This document shows, piece by piece, positions 44,166-52,944 of a DNA stretch of 64,000 bases. The stretch is from Clostridiales bacterium (GTDB lineage Bacteria > Bacillota > Clostridia > Lachnospirales > Lachnospiraceae): NCBI GenBank assembly GCA_019424245.1, contig JAHYZV010000006.1, forward strand, positions 1-64,000, written 5' to 3'. Both the position numbers and the translations under genes were made by a program. The stretch's first letter is position 1; each line of letters opens with the position of its first letter. The notes under the pieces are model-generated. The model was not told the DNA's origin. It ran no database searches and saw only the letters and a program-made list of their open reading frames with translations.

Positions 44166-45401
44166 CTATTCATTATCAGTAGACTCTAAGGCTGCCCTGA
44201 AATCTTCCTTAAGATCATCTATATCCTCTATTCCTACGCTAACTCTTATCAGATCGTCATACACTCCCGAAGCTTCTTTATCCTTGTCGCTTAGATGAAG
44301 TGCAATCGTTGAAGCAGGGTGGATAACCAGTGTCTTGGTATCTCCTATGTTAGAAACTATATTAGGAATCTTTAATGCATTAATTATCTTAAATGCTCTT
44401 TCCTTGCTTCCAACTCTGAATGTCATTATCGCACCATAGCCTTTAGTAAACTGCTTATCAGCCACTTCATGATACGGACTGCTCTCAAGTCCCGGATAAT
44501 TAACTGTAATTCCTTCAAATGTGTCTAAGTATCTGGCAAGTTCATACGCATTAGAACAGTGTCTCTCCATTCTAAGCCCTAATGTCTCAAGTCCCAGGTT
44601 ATTAAGAAAAGCATTCTGTGGTGAAAGACAACCACCAGTATTTCTGAATAATCCGTTACGAAGTTTAATTATATATGCCATTGGACCGAATTTCAAATAT
44701 GGTTTAAGTCCCGGATACTTTTCTTTATCAAACTTGAACTTTCCATTAAAAGTAAGTATTCCGCTTATCGCATCACTGCTTCCATTAATGTACTTTGATG
44801 ATGAATTAACTACCACATCTGCGCCAAGAGTTATAGGCTGTATAAGATATGGCGTTGATACCGTATTATCAACTATAAGCGGAATTCCATGTGCATGTGC
44901 AACATCCGCTACTGCCTTAATATCTGTTACATCAAGCTTGGGATTACCGATTGTCTCTGCAAATACAACTCTTGTCTTATCTGTTATAAGTTCTTCAAAA
45001 CACTCTGGCTTATTATCAGCCACATATTTCACTGTAATGCCAAAGCTTTCCAGGTCTTCAAACAGTTCGACTGTTCCACCATATAATCCACATGAAGCAA
45101 CAACCTCATCACCCTGTCTTACAATATTAGCTATAGAATTAAATATTGCCGCCATTCCGGAAGAACACGCTACACTTGAAAATCCTTCTTCCAACTTGGT
45201 AATTCTTTTTTCAAATGCTTCTATCGTCGGATTATTGATTCTCGTATATGAGAATCCCATTGCCTTATTATCAAATATTCTCTCCAGTTCTTCTGCACTC
45301 TCATGCTTAAATGCACTTGACTGATATATAGGAACAAGTGTTGCTCCGTTAGGATAATCGTCAACGCCATCATGCAGCAGTGATGTGTTAAAACCACTCA
45401 T
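44166..45401 (-). CDS. metY: O-acetylhomoserine sulfhydrylase MetY
   Basis: The 411 residues form a PLP enzyme of the Cys/Met family. The PLP lysine is in DVVVNSSSKYINGSSDAISG, and GYSYTRINNPTIEAFEKR is typical of MetY. It would join O-acetylhomoserine with the carrier thiocarboxylate (or free sulfide) to give homocysteine. It is the first gene of the operon, behind a good promoter and candidate Rrf2 site. Downstream genes make the sulfur donor. Confidence 0.93.
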   Translation of the reverse strand: MSGFNTSLLHDGVDDYPNGATLVPIYQSSAFKHESAEELERIFDNKAMGFSYTRINNPTIEAFEKRITKLEEGFSSVACSSGMAAIFNSIANIVRQGDEVVASCGLYGGTVELFEDLESFGITVKYVADNKPECFEELITDKTRVVFAETIGNPKLDVTDIKAVADVAHAHGIPLIVDNTVSTPYLIQPITLGADVVVNSSSKYINGSSDAISGILTFNGKFKFDKEKYPGLKPYLKFGPMAYIIKLRNGLFRNTGGCLSPQNAFLNNLGLETLGLRMERHCSNAYELARYLDTFEGITVNYPGLESSPYHEVADKQFTKGYGAIMTFRVGSKERAFKIINALKIPNIVSNIGDTKTLVIHPASTIALHLSDKDKEASGVYDDLIRVSVGIEDIDDLKEDFRAALESTDNE

Positions 45402-45461
45402 ATATTTCTCATCCTTTCATCTGTTATGCGATGAACATTCAATATTTAATGAACTGTCCAT

Positions 45462-45495
45462 ATATTAAACCCTTTTACCTAGTATGTCAATAGGT
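45462..45495 (-). promoter_or_regulatory. metY operon promoter with overlapping palindrome (candidate Rrf2 operator)
   Basis: On the minus strand TTGACA (plus 45485-45490), 17-base spacer, TAATAT (plus 45462-45467). The inverted repeat ACCTA-N9-TAGGT spans 45477-45495 and covers the -35 box. A repressor bound there would block RNA polymerase. The adjacent Rrf2 gene is the likely regulator; binding is inferred. Confidence 0.65.
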
Positions 45496-45510
45496 TATTT
45501 AAGAAAAAAT

Positions 45511-45540
45511 ATGACTGCCTGAATAATCTCAGGCAGTCAT
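45511..45540 (-). terminator. Intrinsic terminator of the Rrf2 gene
   Basis: ATGACTGCCTGA pairs perfectly with TCAGGCAGTCAT, and ATTTTTTCTT follows on the minus strand. It separates rrf2 from the metY promoter. Confidence 0.9.
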
Positions 45541-45559
45541 GAACTATCATTAACATTTA

Positions 45560-45991
45560 CTATATAATATAACTGTCTATTCCCACATTAGAATTAACCA
45601 GATCTGCTATTGTAATATTGCCGAAGTAATCATTAACAAGCTTCTCAAAACCTTCCCACATCTGTAAAGTCTTACATTCTGCCGCCTTCGGACATCTGTT
45701 AGGCTTCTTCTCAAGACATGCAACCGGTGCAAGTGAACCTTCTGTTACAAGAAGTATACTAAGCACTGAATAATCCTCCGGATTGCGTGCAAGCTTATAT
45801 CCGCCACCCTTTCCTCTTAGTGATATGAGGAACTCATTCTTGCTTAATGTTGCAACAATTGCTTCAAGATACTTCTCAGAAATATCCTGTCTTCTGGCAA
45901 TATCCATAAGTGGAATATATTCTCCTGTATTATGTTCCGCAAGATCAATCATAACCCTGAGTGCATATCTTCCCTTTGTTGAAATCTTCAT
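45560..45991 (-). CDS. Rrf2-family transcription regulator (CymR/IscR-like)
   Basis: The 143 residues have the Rrf2 winged helix (KISTKGRYALRVMIDLAEH, then SEKYLEAIVATL and LRGKGGGYKLARNPEDY). Three cysteines in VACLEKKPNRCPKAAECK could hold an iron-sulfur cluster or sense thiol state, as in IscR; the spacing here is 7 and 5. CymR in Bacillus controls cysteine genes. Position directly upstream of metY suggests it controls this operon. Its own start region has a perfect GTATGTT-A-AACATAC palindrome at 46027-46041. Confidence 0.88.
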   Translation of the reverse strand: MKISTKGRYALRVMIDLAEHNTGEYIPLMDIARRQDISEKYLEAIVATLSKNEFLISLRGKGGGYKLARNPEDYSVLSILLVTEGSLAPVACLEKKPNRCPKAAECKTLQMWEGFEKLVNDYFGNITIADLVNSNVGIDSYII

Positions 45992-46026
45992 ATATATAAC
46001 CTCATTTCTTATAACACATTAATACT

Positions 46027-46042
46027 GTATGTTAAACATACT
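46027..46042. promoter_or_regulatory. Palindrome in the rrf2 promoter, possible autoregulatory site
   Basis: GTATGTT and AACATAC form a perfect 7-bp inverted repeat around one base. On the minus strand it lies just after a TTGAAA / TAAAGT promoter pair. AGTATGT also occurs in the metY operator (45481-45487), giving a shared half-site. Confidence 0.45.
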
Positions 46043-46082
46043 TTACCACAATGTTTGTATATTTTTCAAGTGTAAAATAAAT

Positions 46083-47771
46083 TTATTTGACGGGAATGCT
46101 TGCCGCAACGCATAATTCTCCCCAGCCTCTGGCTGAATCAGGCCATACATTTCCCACCCGTGTTGCACCATTTATAAGGTATGCTTTAAGCTTTTCACCA
46201 TACATATATTGGTCATTGCCCTTCACAATCCCCCATTCCATCAGCATAGCAGCTGCCCCCGTAACCATGGGTGTTGCAAAAGATGTCCCCGTGACAGTTT
46301 TCTCCTTATTTCCCGGAATTCTAATATTAACTCCCGGTGCTGTTATGTCAGGTTTTGCATACAACATAAGGCCGCTTTTTACATTAACTCCCCTGCCAGA
46401 AAATGTGGCCGCACTCCCCGGAGCACGCCCATTGGCACCAACACATATTGCCCGCCTCGAAGTCCCTGGTATTGTAAATGTGTACTCAGGCGACGGCCTT
46501 AAAAAACCTGTTGCACTGCTTAATGTCGAAACCGGAGGAAGCCACATATTAAAGAATCCATCCAACACATTTGCTGCGATAAATCTTATATTCCATATTC
46601 CAGAAGTAATATATCCGCTTGTTGCAACTATGGCTGCGTATATCTCTTCGCCCATATAGAATGGTCCCGGTCCATATGCCTTTGATATGACACGCATATT
46701 CTTAATGTTATGATGCACAACTCCCGCATTTCTGTCACTTATAACCAGATTCTCCCCTGTTGGTGCAATAAGTTCTATTCGTGCATTGTCCATTGCCCTT
46801 TTCCATATCTGTATACTTATCTGCGGCTCATAATCACCAATTGCAAGTTCTGCATCCAGTACATTTCCACTGATAAGCTGACCTGAATAATGTGTTCTGC
46901 CTTCTCCTTCATTGCCGACCCCTATACATATACTGCATCTGTATGTTGAACAGCAGTCATCTATAAACATTTCAAATATCGAACCACCCTCATGATTGCC
47001 ATAAGTTCCGCCATAACTTATATTAACCACAACCGGCTGACTATATTCAATAGCTTTTCTTATGCAGTAATCAACGCCTCTCATAATCTGCGTTGTCCTT
47101 ATGTATGCATTTCCCCCTGAATTTCCCAGCTTTACAATTAAAATGTCAGCATCAGAAGCAACACCGCTTCTTCCACATGCAATAACTGCAACTTCATTGC
47201 CATGTCCGGTTTCATCCCTTGCCGGCAATGTCTTTACAGCTCCATTCTTGTAATCCTCCAGTATACTGTTAATTTCCATATCAGAATATGTAATACCTGT
47301 TGTCTGATCCCATAACGCCTTAATTCTTGTATTCCCTGAGTTATCAAGAAATTCATTATTACCTATATCTATTCCCGAATCAATTACCGCTACAAGCACA
47401 CCTTTTCCAGTCACGCCTCCATACTGGGTTTCTTCTGCTTTTGCAACATTAACACAGGCTTCTGACTTTGCTGCATACAATTCAAAGTATAATGCCTTAG
47501 GCTTTTCAATAAATATAATCTCTGGTTCTGTGGCAAGTGCTTCAATATTATAAATCGTTGTTCTTACAATCCAGTATCCACACAGAAGCTGCGTAAACTC
47601 TGCATTTGTATAAATGCTTCTAATCCTGTCCAGACTTCCAGCCGTCTTGACAATTATCTCCCACGTTCTGTCAGAGTCATCAAACCCTGCATCCATATCA
47701 GGTACCTGCTGCCTTATATCTTCACTTGTATCAGCACTAATCTGCAATAGATTCTCAATTCTCGGATTCAC
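46083..47771 (-). CDS. Subtilisin-family (S8) peptidase, Csp-like
   Basis: The catalytic triad is intact: Asp in VAVIDSGIDIG, His in DETGHGNEVAV, Ser in GTSFATPMVTG. The protein has no signal peptide and a long insertion between His and Ser, as in the CspA/CspBAC group of clostridial proteases. In spore formers those process germination hydrolases; here no germination partner is nearby. I choose GTG 47771 (VNPRIENLLQ, with CCGGAG upstream), giving 562 residues. A longer ATG frame would add a Cys-rich peptide (CYCGCRHRYY). Confidence 0.85.
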   Translation of the reverse strand: MNPRIENLLQISADTSEDIRQQVPDMDAGFDDSDRTWEIIVKTAGSLDRIRSIYTNAEFTQLLCGYWIVRTTIYNIEALATEPEIIFIEKPKALYFELYAAKSEACVNVAKAEETQYGGVTGKGVLVAVIDSGIDIGNNEFLDNSGNTRIKALWDQTTGITYSDMEINSILEDYKNGAVKTLPARDETGHGNEVAVIACGRSGVASDADILIVKLGNSGGNAYIRTTQIMRGVDYCIRKAIEYSQPVVVNISYGGTYGNHEGGSIFEMFIDDCCSTYRCSICIGVGNEGEGRTHYSGQLISGNVLDAELAIGDYEPQISIQIWKRAMDNARIELIAPTGENLVISDRNAGVVHHNIKNMRVISKAYGPGPFYMGEEIYAAIVATSGYITSGIWNIRFIAANVLDGFFNMWLPPVSTLSSATGFLRPSPEYTFTIPGTSRRAICVGANGRAPGSAATFSGRGVNVKSGLMLYAKPDITAPGVNIRIPGNKEKTVTGTSFATPMVTGAAAMLMEWGIVKGNDQYMYGEKLKAYLINGATRVGNVWPDSARGWGELCVAASIPVK

Positions 47772-47870
47772 ACATAATTCTCCGGTTAAGTTTACATAAT
47801 ATCTATGCCGACAACCACAATAACATGAAAACAGCTGATGCATACGCACCAGCCGTTAATTAATTCAATA

Positions 47871-48275
47871 TCATGTTTTCTTGATAAATTCTATACGACA
47901 CTTAGGACACTTAATACTTATTCTGCCCTTTCCCTTAGGAACTCTTATCTTCTGTCCACAGCTTGGACACTTGAAAATTCTATGTGTCTTACTGTCCTTG
48001 ATTCTTGCTCTTATCTTGTTAAACTTACTCATGAATTTATAATGAATCTTCATGTACTTCTGATTTTCAGCACTTCTTCTTGATATATTTCTTGAAAACA
48101 TTCTGAAATATATGTACACAATACCAAGAAGTGCTACTGTATATATTACATTACTCCTTAAGAAGAAGGTAAGTATAATCAAAACAAGAACTACATATGA
48201 TAAACATCTCGAAAGCTGGTCCATGCCATATCTTCCATACATAAATCTTGAAAAACTCTGCTTAAATCGGTTCAT
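47871..48275 (-). CDS. Small membrane protein with C-terminal zinc ribbon
   Basis: The 134-residue protein has two transmembrane helices at about 25-65, a basic linker and a C-terminal zinc ribbon (FKCPSCGQKIRVPKGKG, then IKCPKCRIEF). It is a conserved Firmicutes hypothetical. The start at 48275 gives better spacing from AAAGGG than ATG 48284. Role unknown. Confidence 0.75.
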   Translation of the reverse strand: MNRFKQSFSRFMYGRYGMDQLSRCLSYVVLVLIILTFFLRSNVIYTVALLGIVYIYFRMFSRNISRRSAENQKYMKIHYKFMSKFNKIRARIKDSKTHRIFKCPSCGQKIRVPKGKGRISIKCPKCRIEFIKKT

Positions 48276-48382
48276 AAAAAACATTCCCTTTCTATATATT
48301 GAAGTAATTCACATCAACATACATATGGTAACATACAACCCGATAAAAGCAATTAAAAATGTATAAAATAAATATGATTGTT

Positions 48383-50956
48383 CTATATATTTTGTAATGA
48401 CACCTGTTCAATATTCTTCTGTAATGTACCAATCAATTCCTCAATAACTATAGGTTTGGATAAGAAACCATTCATACCGCATTCCAGTGCTTTTTTTCTA
48501 TCTTCATCAAAGGCATTGGCAGTCATGGCAAGAATAGTAATCCCAGCCAGTGCCGGATCATTCAGTGCACGGATCTGTTTGGTAGCCTCATATCCGTTCA
48601 TTACAGGCATCTGAACATCCATCAGTACGAGATCATAATTACCCGGTGTCGAATTCTTAACCTTCTCCACCGCCTCAGCTCCATTTTCTGCAGTATCAAC
48701 CACGAAGCCATACGCATTAAGAAGCTCCACCGCAATTTCACTGTTCAGTTCATTATCTTCCACAAGCAATATACGTTTGCCTCGGAAATCTGAACCCGCA
48801 GCCGGAAGGATTGTATCCTCTGCAATCTTCTCTGTATGGTGTTTCTCAGACTGAATCCGAAATGGCAGACAGACAATAAATTCAGTACCTTTACCCTGTT
48901 CTGTCTGAACATCAATCGTTCCGCCCATCATATCCACAATATTCTTGGTAATAGCCATGCCAAGCCCAGTCCCCTGAGTCCTGCTGACTGTGGAAGTACG
49001 CTCTCTCTCAAAAGGAGAAAAAATCCTCTTTACAAATTCCGGACTCATGCCTATTCCGTTATCCTTTACCCGGATCTCGTACATTTCACTGCCCTTTACT
49101 GTCCCCGGGAACTGCTTCAACCGTACAGAAACAGTTCCTCCTGCAGGAGTAAACTTAACTGCATTCGACAAAAGGTTTAAAAGCACCTGATTCAGTCGTG
49201 TCTTATCACAATAGACATCCTCATCTGTCACATCCATGACATCCATATAAAGATCCAGATGCTTTGCATGGATCTGCCCACTGATGATGGTCTTCAAATC
49301 ATGAAGTACATCCGACAGATTGACCTCCGTTTCTTCCAAATGGATTTTTCCACTCTCGATACGGCTCATATCCAATATATCATTAATCAGTGAGAGGAGA
49401 TGGTTGCTGGATGAAAGAATCTTGTCCAGATAATCCCGGACTCTTTTCTGATCATCAATATTACTTACCGCCAGTGTTGTAAAACCGATAATCGCATTCA
49501 TTGGTGTCCTGATATCGTGAGACATATTGGAAAGGAAAGTACTCTTTGCCCGGTTTGCTGTCTCTGCAGCACGTACTGCCTCTGAAAGTGCCTGATTCAT
49601 TTTCCAGTCAGCAGTACGGTCTGACATAACCAGAATAAATTTCTTTTTCCCGTTTATCTCACAGCACATCGCAATATTATGAAACCAGCGTTTTTCCCCT
49701 GTTTTCAGATGAACATATTCGAAATCTCCTTCTTTCTGTTCATGAACCTGAATTCCTTCCAGATAATTTTTCTCTGTATCTCCCTGTTCTGCCATATGCA
49801 GTTTTGCCAGAATACTACTATCCTTACGAATCTGTTCTACCGTAATGCCCAGCAGTTTTTCCACATTCGGACTGATGTAATCTGCCTGATATGTTTTTGC
49901 ATCCAGCATCAGGAAAACATCATCAACATTCATTGAAAGCTTTTGAAACAGCTCATCCCGGTACAGAATCTCCGTATCTTTTTTTCTTAAGTTTGTCCTG
50001 CTTTTTTGAACAATCAGGCTTATAAGGAATGCGGCAATACAGAACACAATCGCACTAACTAGAAGTATCGTACTGCGCTGCAGGCTGTTCATACTGGCAT
50101 TGACAATATCCGCCTGTACAAGTCCTAAGAACATCCAGTCCTGGATATCCGATTTTTCATAGACCAGATAGTAGTTCCTTCCATCCAGATTTAGGAGCAT
50201 CGCATCGGTACATCCTGTTTTAAACTTCTCCGAAAGCTCATTGATTTCTTTTTCAGACATATCAGAGTGCTCTCGCAGAACGCCAAAGAAATTATACACA
50301 TTACCCCATGATGCAGACGAATGATTTACCACAACACGTCCATCCGGATGAACAACAAAACTCTGGGCATTTCCATTAAAAACAGAAATATCCAGTACAT
50401 TTACGATATCAGAGTTTTCATAGGCAATGGCAATCGCATCATATTCAAATCCCTGATAAATTCCATGAGCCTTAGGAGTGGCAAAAACAAGCAGCTGGGA
50501 TTTTCCGGGAACTGCTGCATTTGCAATAACATCATTTCCCTGCCTGATTTCCTCTTCAATATTTTCCTGTAATCCAAGATACCCGGTGTTGCCTGTTACA
50601 ACCTTATAGTTTCCTTCAGCTGACAGAAAATAAAATTCTACAAAGCCTGCATATTCCTGCGCTTTCTTTATATAGTCACGGATTTCGTCCTCACTTGAGA
50701 TATTCTGCAGATTCTCACCCCACATATGAAGATAAGTCAGATTCTTATCTGTAAGTTCCCGTAGCATGTTATCAGACTGATGAAAAACTTCCGTCAGATG
50801 AGAAACGCTTTCCTCATAAACAGTTTTCGATATAAATCCAAAATATTGGAAAACCAGCAATACAACACACGCAAAAACAGCTAGATATGCCGCTATACTA
50901 AATCGTTTTCTCATGCCAGTTCTCTTTCTGTCTTTATTATGATTCTTAATTTCCAT
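48383..50956 (-). CDS. Hybrid histidine kinase with extracellular sensor, PAS and receiver domains
   Basis: The 857 residues comprise TM1 (about 20-40), a large outside region (Cache-like) to TM2 (about 295-320), a PAS domain (about 335-445), HisKA with FLSNMSHDIRTPMNAIIGF, HATPase with LLNLLSNAVKFTPAGG and GTGLGMAIT, and a receiver (ILLVEDNELN; DLVLMDVQMPVMNG; FLSKPI). There is no output domain, so phosphate must pass on. The start at 50956 uses GAGGTGAGAAGT, which lies across the stop of the binding-protein gene. GC is clearly higher (48-50% in sampled lines) than in flanking genes. Confidence 0.93.
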   Translation of the reverse strand: MEIKNHNKDRKRTGMRKRFSIAAYLAVFACVVLLVFQYFGFISKTVYEESVSHLTEVFHQSDNMLRELTDKNLTYLHMWGENLQNISSEDEIRDYIKKAQEYAGFVEFYFLSAEGNYKVVTGNTGYLGLQENIEEEIRQGNDVIANAAVPGKSQLLVFATPKAHGIYQGFEYDAIAIAYENSDIVNVLDISVFNGNAQSFVVHPDGRVVVNHSSASWGNVYNFFGVLREHSDMSEKEINELSEKFKTGCTDAMLLNLDGRNYYLVYEKSDIQDWMFLGLVQADIVNASMNSLQRSTILLVSAIVFCIAAFLISLIVQKSRTNLRKKDTEILYRDELFQKLSMNVDDVFLMLDAKTYQADYISPNVEKLLGITVEQIRKDSSILAKLHMAEQGDTEKNYLEGIQVHEQKEGDFEYVHLKTGEKRWFHNIAMCCEINGKKKFILVMSDRTADWKMNQALSEAVRAAETANRAKSTFLSNMSHDIRTPMNAIIGFTTLAVSNIDDQKRVRDYLDKILSSSNHLLSLINDILDMSRIESGKIHLEETEVNLSDVLHDLKTIISGQIHAKHLDLYMDVMDVTDEDVYCDKTRLNQVLLNLLSNAVKFTPAGGTVSVRLKQFPGTVKGSEMYEIRVKDNGIGMSPEFVKRIFSPFERERTSTVSRTQGTGLGMAITKNIVDMMGGTIDVQTEQGKGTEFIVCLPFRIQSEKHHTEKIAEDTILPAAGSDFRGKRILLVEDNELNSEIAVELLNAYGFVVDTAENGAEAVEKVKNSTPGNYDLVLMDVQMPVMNGYEATKQIRALNDPALAGITILAMTANAFDEDRKKALECGMNGFLSKPIVIEELIGTLQKNIEQVSLQNI

Positions 50957-50961
50957 ACTTC

Positions 50962-52812
50962 TCACCTCAGAGTCATGTAGTCCTCAGGCTCTGCAAGAAC
51001 GGCATTACCATCTGATACAGCTCCTGTCCAGGCATCTTCCACAGCAGTATCTTCTTCATCAAACACAATATTCTCATCTGCCGGATAAGCTTTCATGTGT
51101 TTTGGTATCGCAAGACAGATTACTGTAAAAGTATCATTGTCCTGAACTTTCTTTCCGTCCTTTGTAATTTTACTCAATGTATAACCATCATCTGTTTCTT
51201 TGACTTCTACAGAAATGCCACTAAACACAGGCAGTGAGCCACGGTTAAATGGGATGAAACCGCCCTCATAGCCTTCTACAAAGTTTTTAACAGTCTCTTT
51301 CAGCTCAGCTCCACTCATCTTGCTGCTGTAGGCTGAAAGACAATTTGGCATGATCATGCTTCCCGCCATTTTGAGTGTATAACCGGCTTTCAGCACATTT
51401 CCCGTAAAGCTGTTTCCGGTTGCTATCAGCACATCTGTCCCATAGATGCCACGCAGAGTGTTGGCCATAACCGAATATGCCGCATTTCCACCGTTGCTAT
51501 GAAAACGATTGGAATAAGACTTCTGTGAATCCAATATTACTTTCTCAGGAATGGATTTCTCCTCAAGAAGCTGAGAATTAAATGACTGATAAGCCTGCTC
51601 TGCATCATATTCTCCTGAAATCATTCTCGAAACCACATTCTTGGAAACAGAGAAAAAGTCATTTGACGCAATGCGGATATACATATGGTTTTCTTCTATC
51701 ACAGGTTTCACATCTTTCAGATATTCCGTAAGCTTAAGATTCACATCCTGACTGTAGCTTAACAGATCCTGTCCATCACTAATAATCCGGTTCTGTGCAT
51801 CCTCTGAAAGCATTGTGTTCAGCACCTTCATTGCTTTCTTCCGGCGTGTTTCATCCTGAGTCAGGTCACGGTTTAAAGCCACCTGAAAATATGGTGTAGT
51901 CATAAGCCACTTTTCACCATTCTTCTGAAAGAATGGAAGAAATGTTGTGTTAATCCCCTGATTCTGAAACATTTTTACTCCAGAAGAGCTTCCAAAGTAC
52001 ATGGCAAGCTTTCCACTTTGATACATCTCAACTATATCATCATAATTCATATCCAGATCATCCGGGCTCAGACCAGTATCCTGGATAAATTGCTCCATGC
52101 GTTCAAAAGCCTCAGGCCAGATAGTACTGTCCAGACCTTCTCTCTTTTCATTATCAGGATCACTGTAGGCAGTACGCCACTTGCGTCCATCTACAGAAGA
52201 CAACTCTGATGCTGACAGACCCTGCAGTGTTTCCATACAGGTATAATCATAATAATAGTCTGCAGTAAACCCACGGATTCCCACTTTGTCAAATGCCTGG
52301 CAGGCAGAAACAAAGCTTTCATAATCTGTTGGGAGAGGGATATCATACTTTTCAAAAAGATCTTTGTTAACTACAAAACCGTGTGCATCCGCACACACTG
52401 GAATCCAGTTTACGCTTCCATCCTCATTCATAAAATTGCTAAGGTAGCTGTCATAGACCGCACCTGCTGCATTGGTTGTAGAAAGATCCATAAGACTGTC
52501 TTTTATGGGACTCGCATCATGCAGTGAAAAACGACAACAAGTTATAATATCCGGCAATCCACCGTTTTCCTTAAGAAACTTGTAGAAATCCAGATTATTA
52601 TTTCCTACTACAAATTCAACATTGATATCCGGAAGCTGTTCCTGAATATATGGTGCATATTTTTCATACAGGCTTGTGCTCCATAAGTACACCGTAATTG
52701 TTTCCCCATCTTCTTTTTCTGCACTTTTGCCGCCACAGCCTGACAAAAGTGATATAGCTGTCACCATTACCAGAAAAACCAGCAAAACTCTGTTACATTT
52801 TTTCTTTTTCAT
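50962..52812 (-). CDS. Binding lipoprotein fused to a 5'-nucleotidase C-terminal-like domain
   Basis: The 616 residues begin with a lipoprotein signal (basic start, hydrophobic core, lipobox LLSGC). Residues 35-430 are a family 1 solute-binding fold (YLWSTSLYEKYAPYIQ; SGKLAMYFGSSSGVKMF). Residues about 455-580 resemble the substrate-binding C-terminal domain of 5'-nucleotidases (DVLIATGNSFTGNVLKAGY, then MSGAELKETVKNFVEGY and DNDTFTVICLA). No permease or ATPase gene is near. The hybrid kinase follows and overlaps its stop region, so the pair is probably a ligand-sensing unit rather than a transporter (inference). Confidence 0.88.
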   Translation of the reverse strand: MKKKKCNRVLLVFLVMVTAISLLSGCGGKSAEKEDGETITVYLWSTSLYEKYAPYIQEQLPDINVEFVVGNNNLDFYKFLKENGGLPDIITCCRFSLHDASPIKDSLMDLSTTNAAGAVYDSYLSNFMNEDGSVNWIPVCADAHGFVVNKDLFEKYDIPLPTDYESFVSACQAFDKVGIRGFTADYYYDYTCMETLQGLSASELSSVDGRKWRTAYSDPDNEKREGLDSTIWPEAFERMEQFIQDTGLSPDDLDMNYDDIVEMYQSGKLAMYFGSSSGVKMFQNQGINTTFLPFFQKNGEKWLMTTPYFQVALNRDLTQDETRRKKAMKVLNTMLSEDAQNRIISDGQDLLSYSQDVNLKLTEYLKDVKPVIEENHMYIRIASNDFFSVSKNVVSRMISGEYDAEQAYQSFNSQLLEEKSIPEKVILDSQKSYSNRFHSNGGNAAYSVMANTLRGIYGTDVLIATGNSFTGNVLKAGYTLKMAGSMIMPNCLSAYSSKMSGAELKETVKNFVEGYEGGFIPFNRGSLPVFSGISVEVKETDDGYTLSKITKDGKKVQDNDTFTVICLAIPKHMKAYPADENIVFDEEDTAVEDAWTGAVSDGNAVLAEPEDYMTLR

Positions 52813-52863
52813 TACGAATTCTCCTCTGAGTTTCCTTTGCATTTTTCTACGCCGTAAAAAAAA

Positions 52864-52884
52864 CCTATGACTACTGCCATAGGT
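52864..52884 (-). terminator. Intrinsic terminator upstream of the binding-protein gene
   Basis: ACCTATG pairs with CATAGGT. On the minus strand eight T follow. It ends the phosphodiesterase transcript, so the sensing pair probably starts its own; I see no clear promoter box in the short space. Confidence 0.75.
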
Positions 52885-52944
52885 CTTATTTCTGATTGAA
52901 TAATAGCTCCTGTCACATACAATTATCCTGCTGCTTTCGGCATA

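Noticed and set aside
44521..45324. 267-residue plus-strand ORF inside metY
   Set aside because: Antisense shadow of metY; composition and lack of a ribosome site argue against a gene.
45402..45559. SAM riboswitch upstream of metY
   Set aside because: The promoter lies only about 55 bases from the start codon, which leaves no room for an aptamer.
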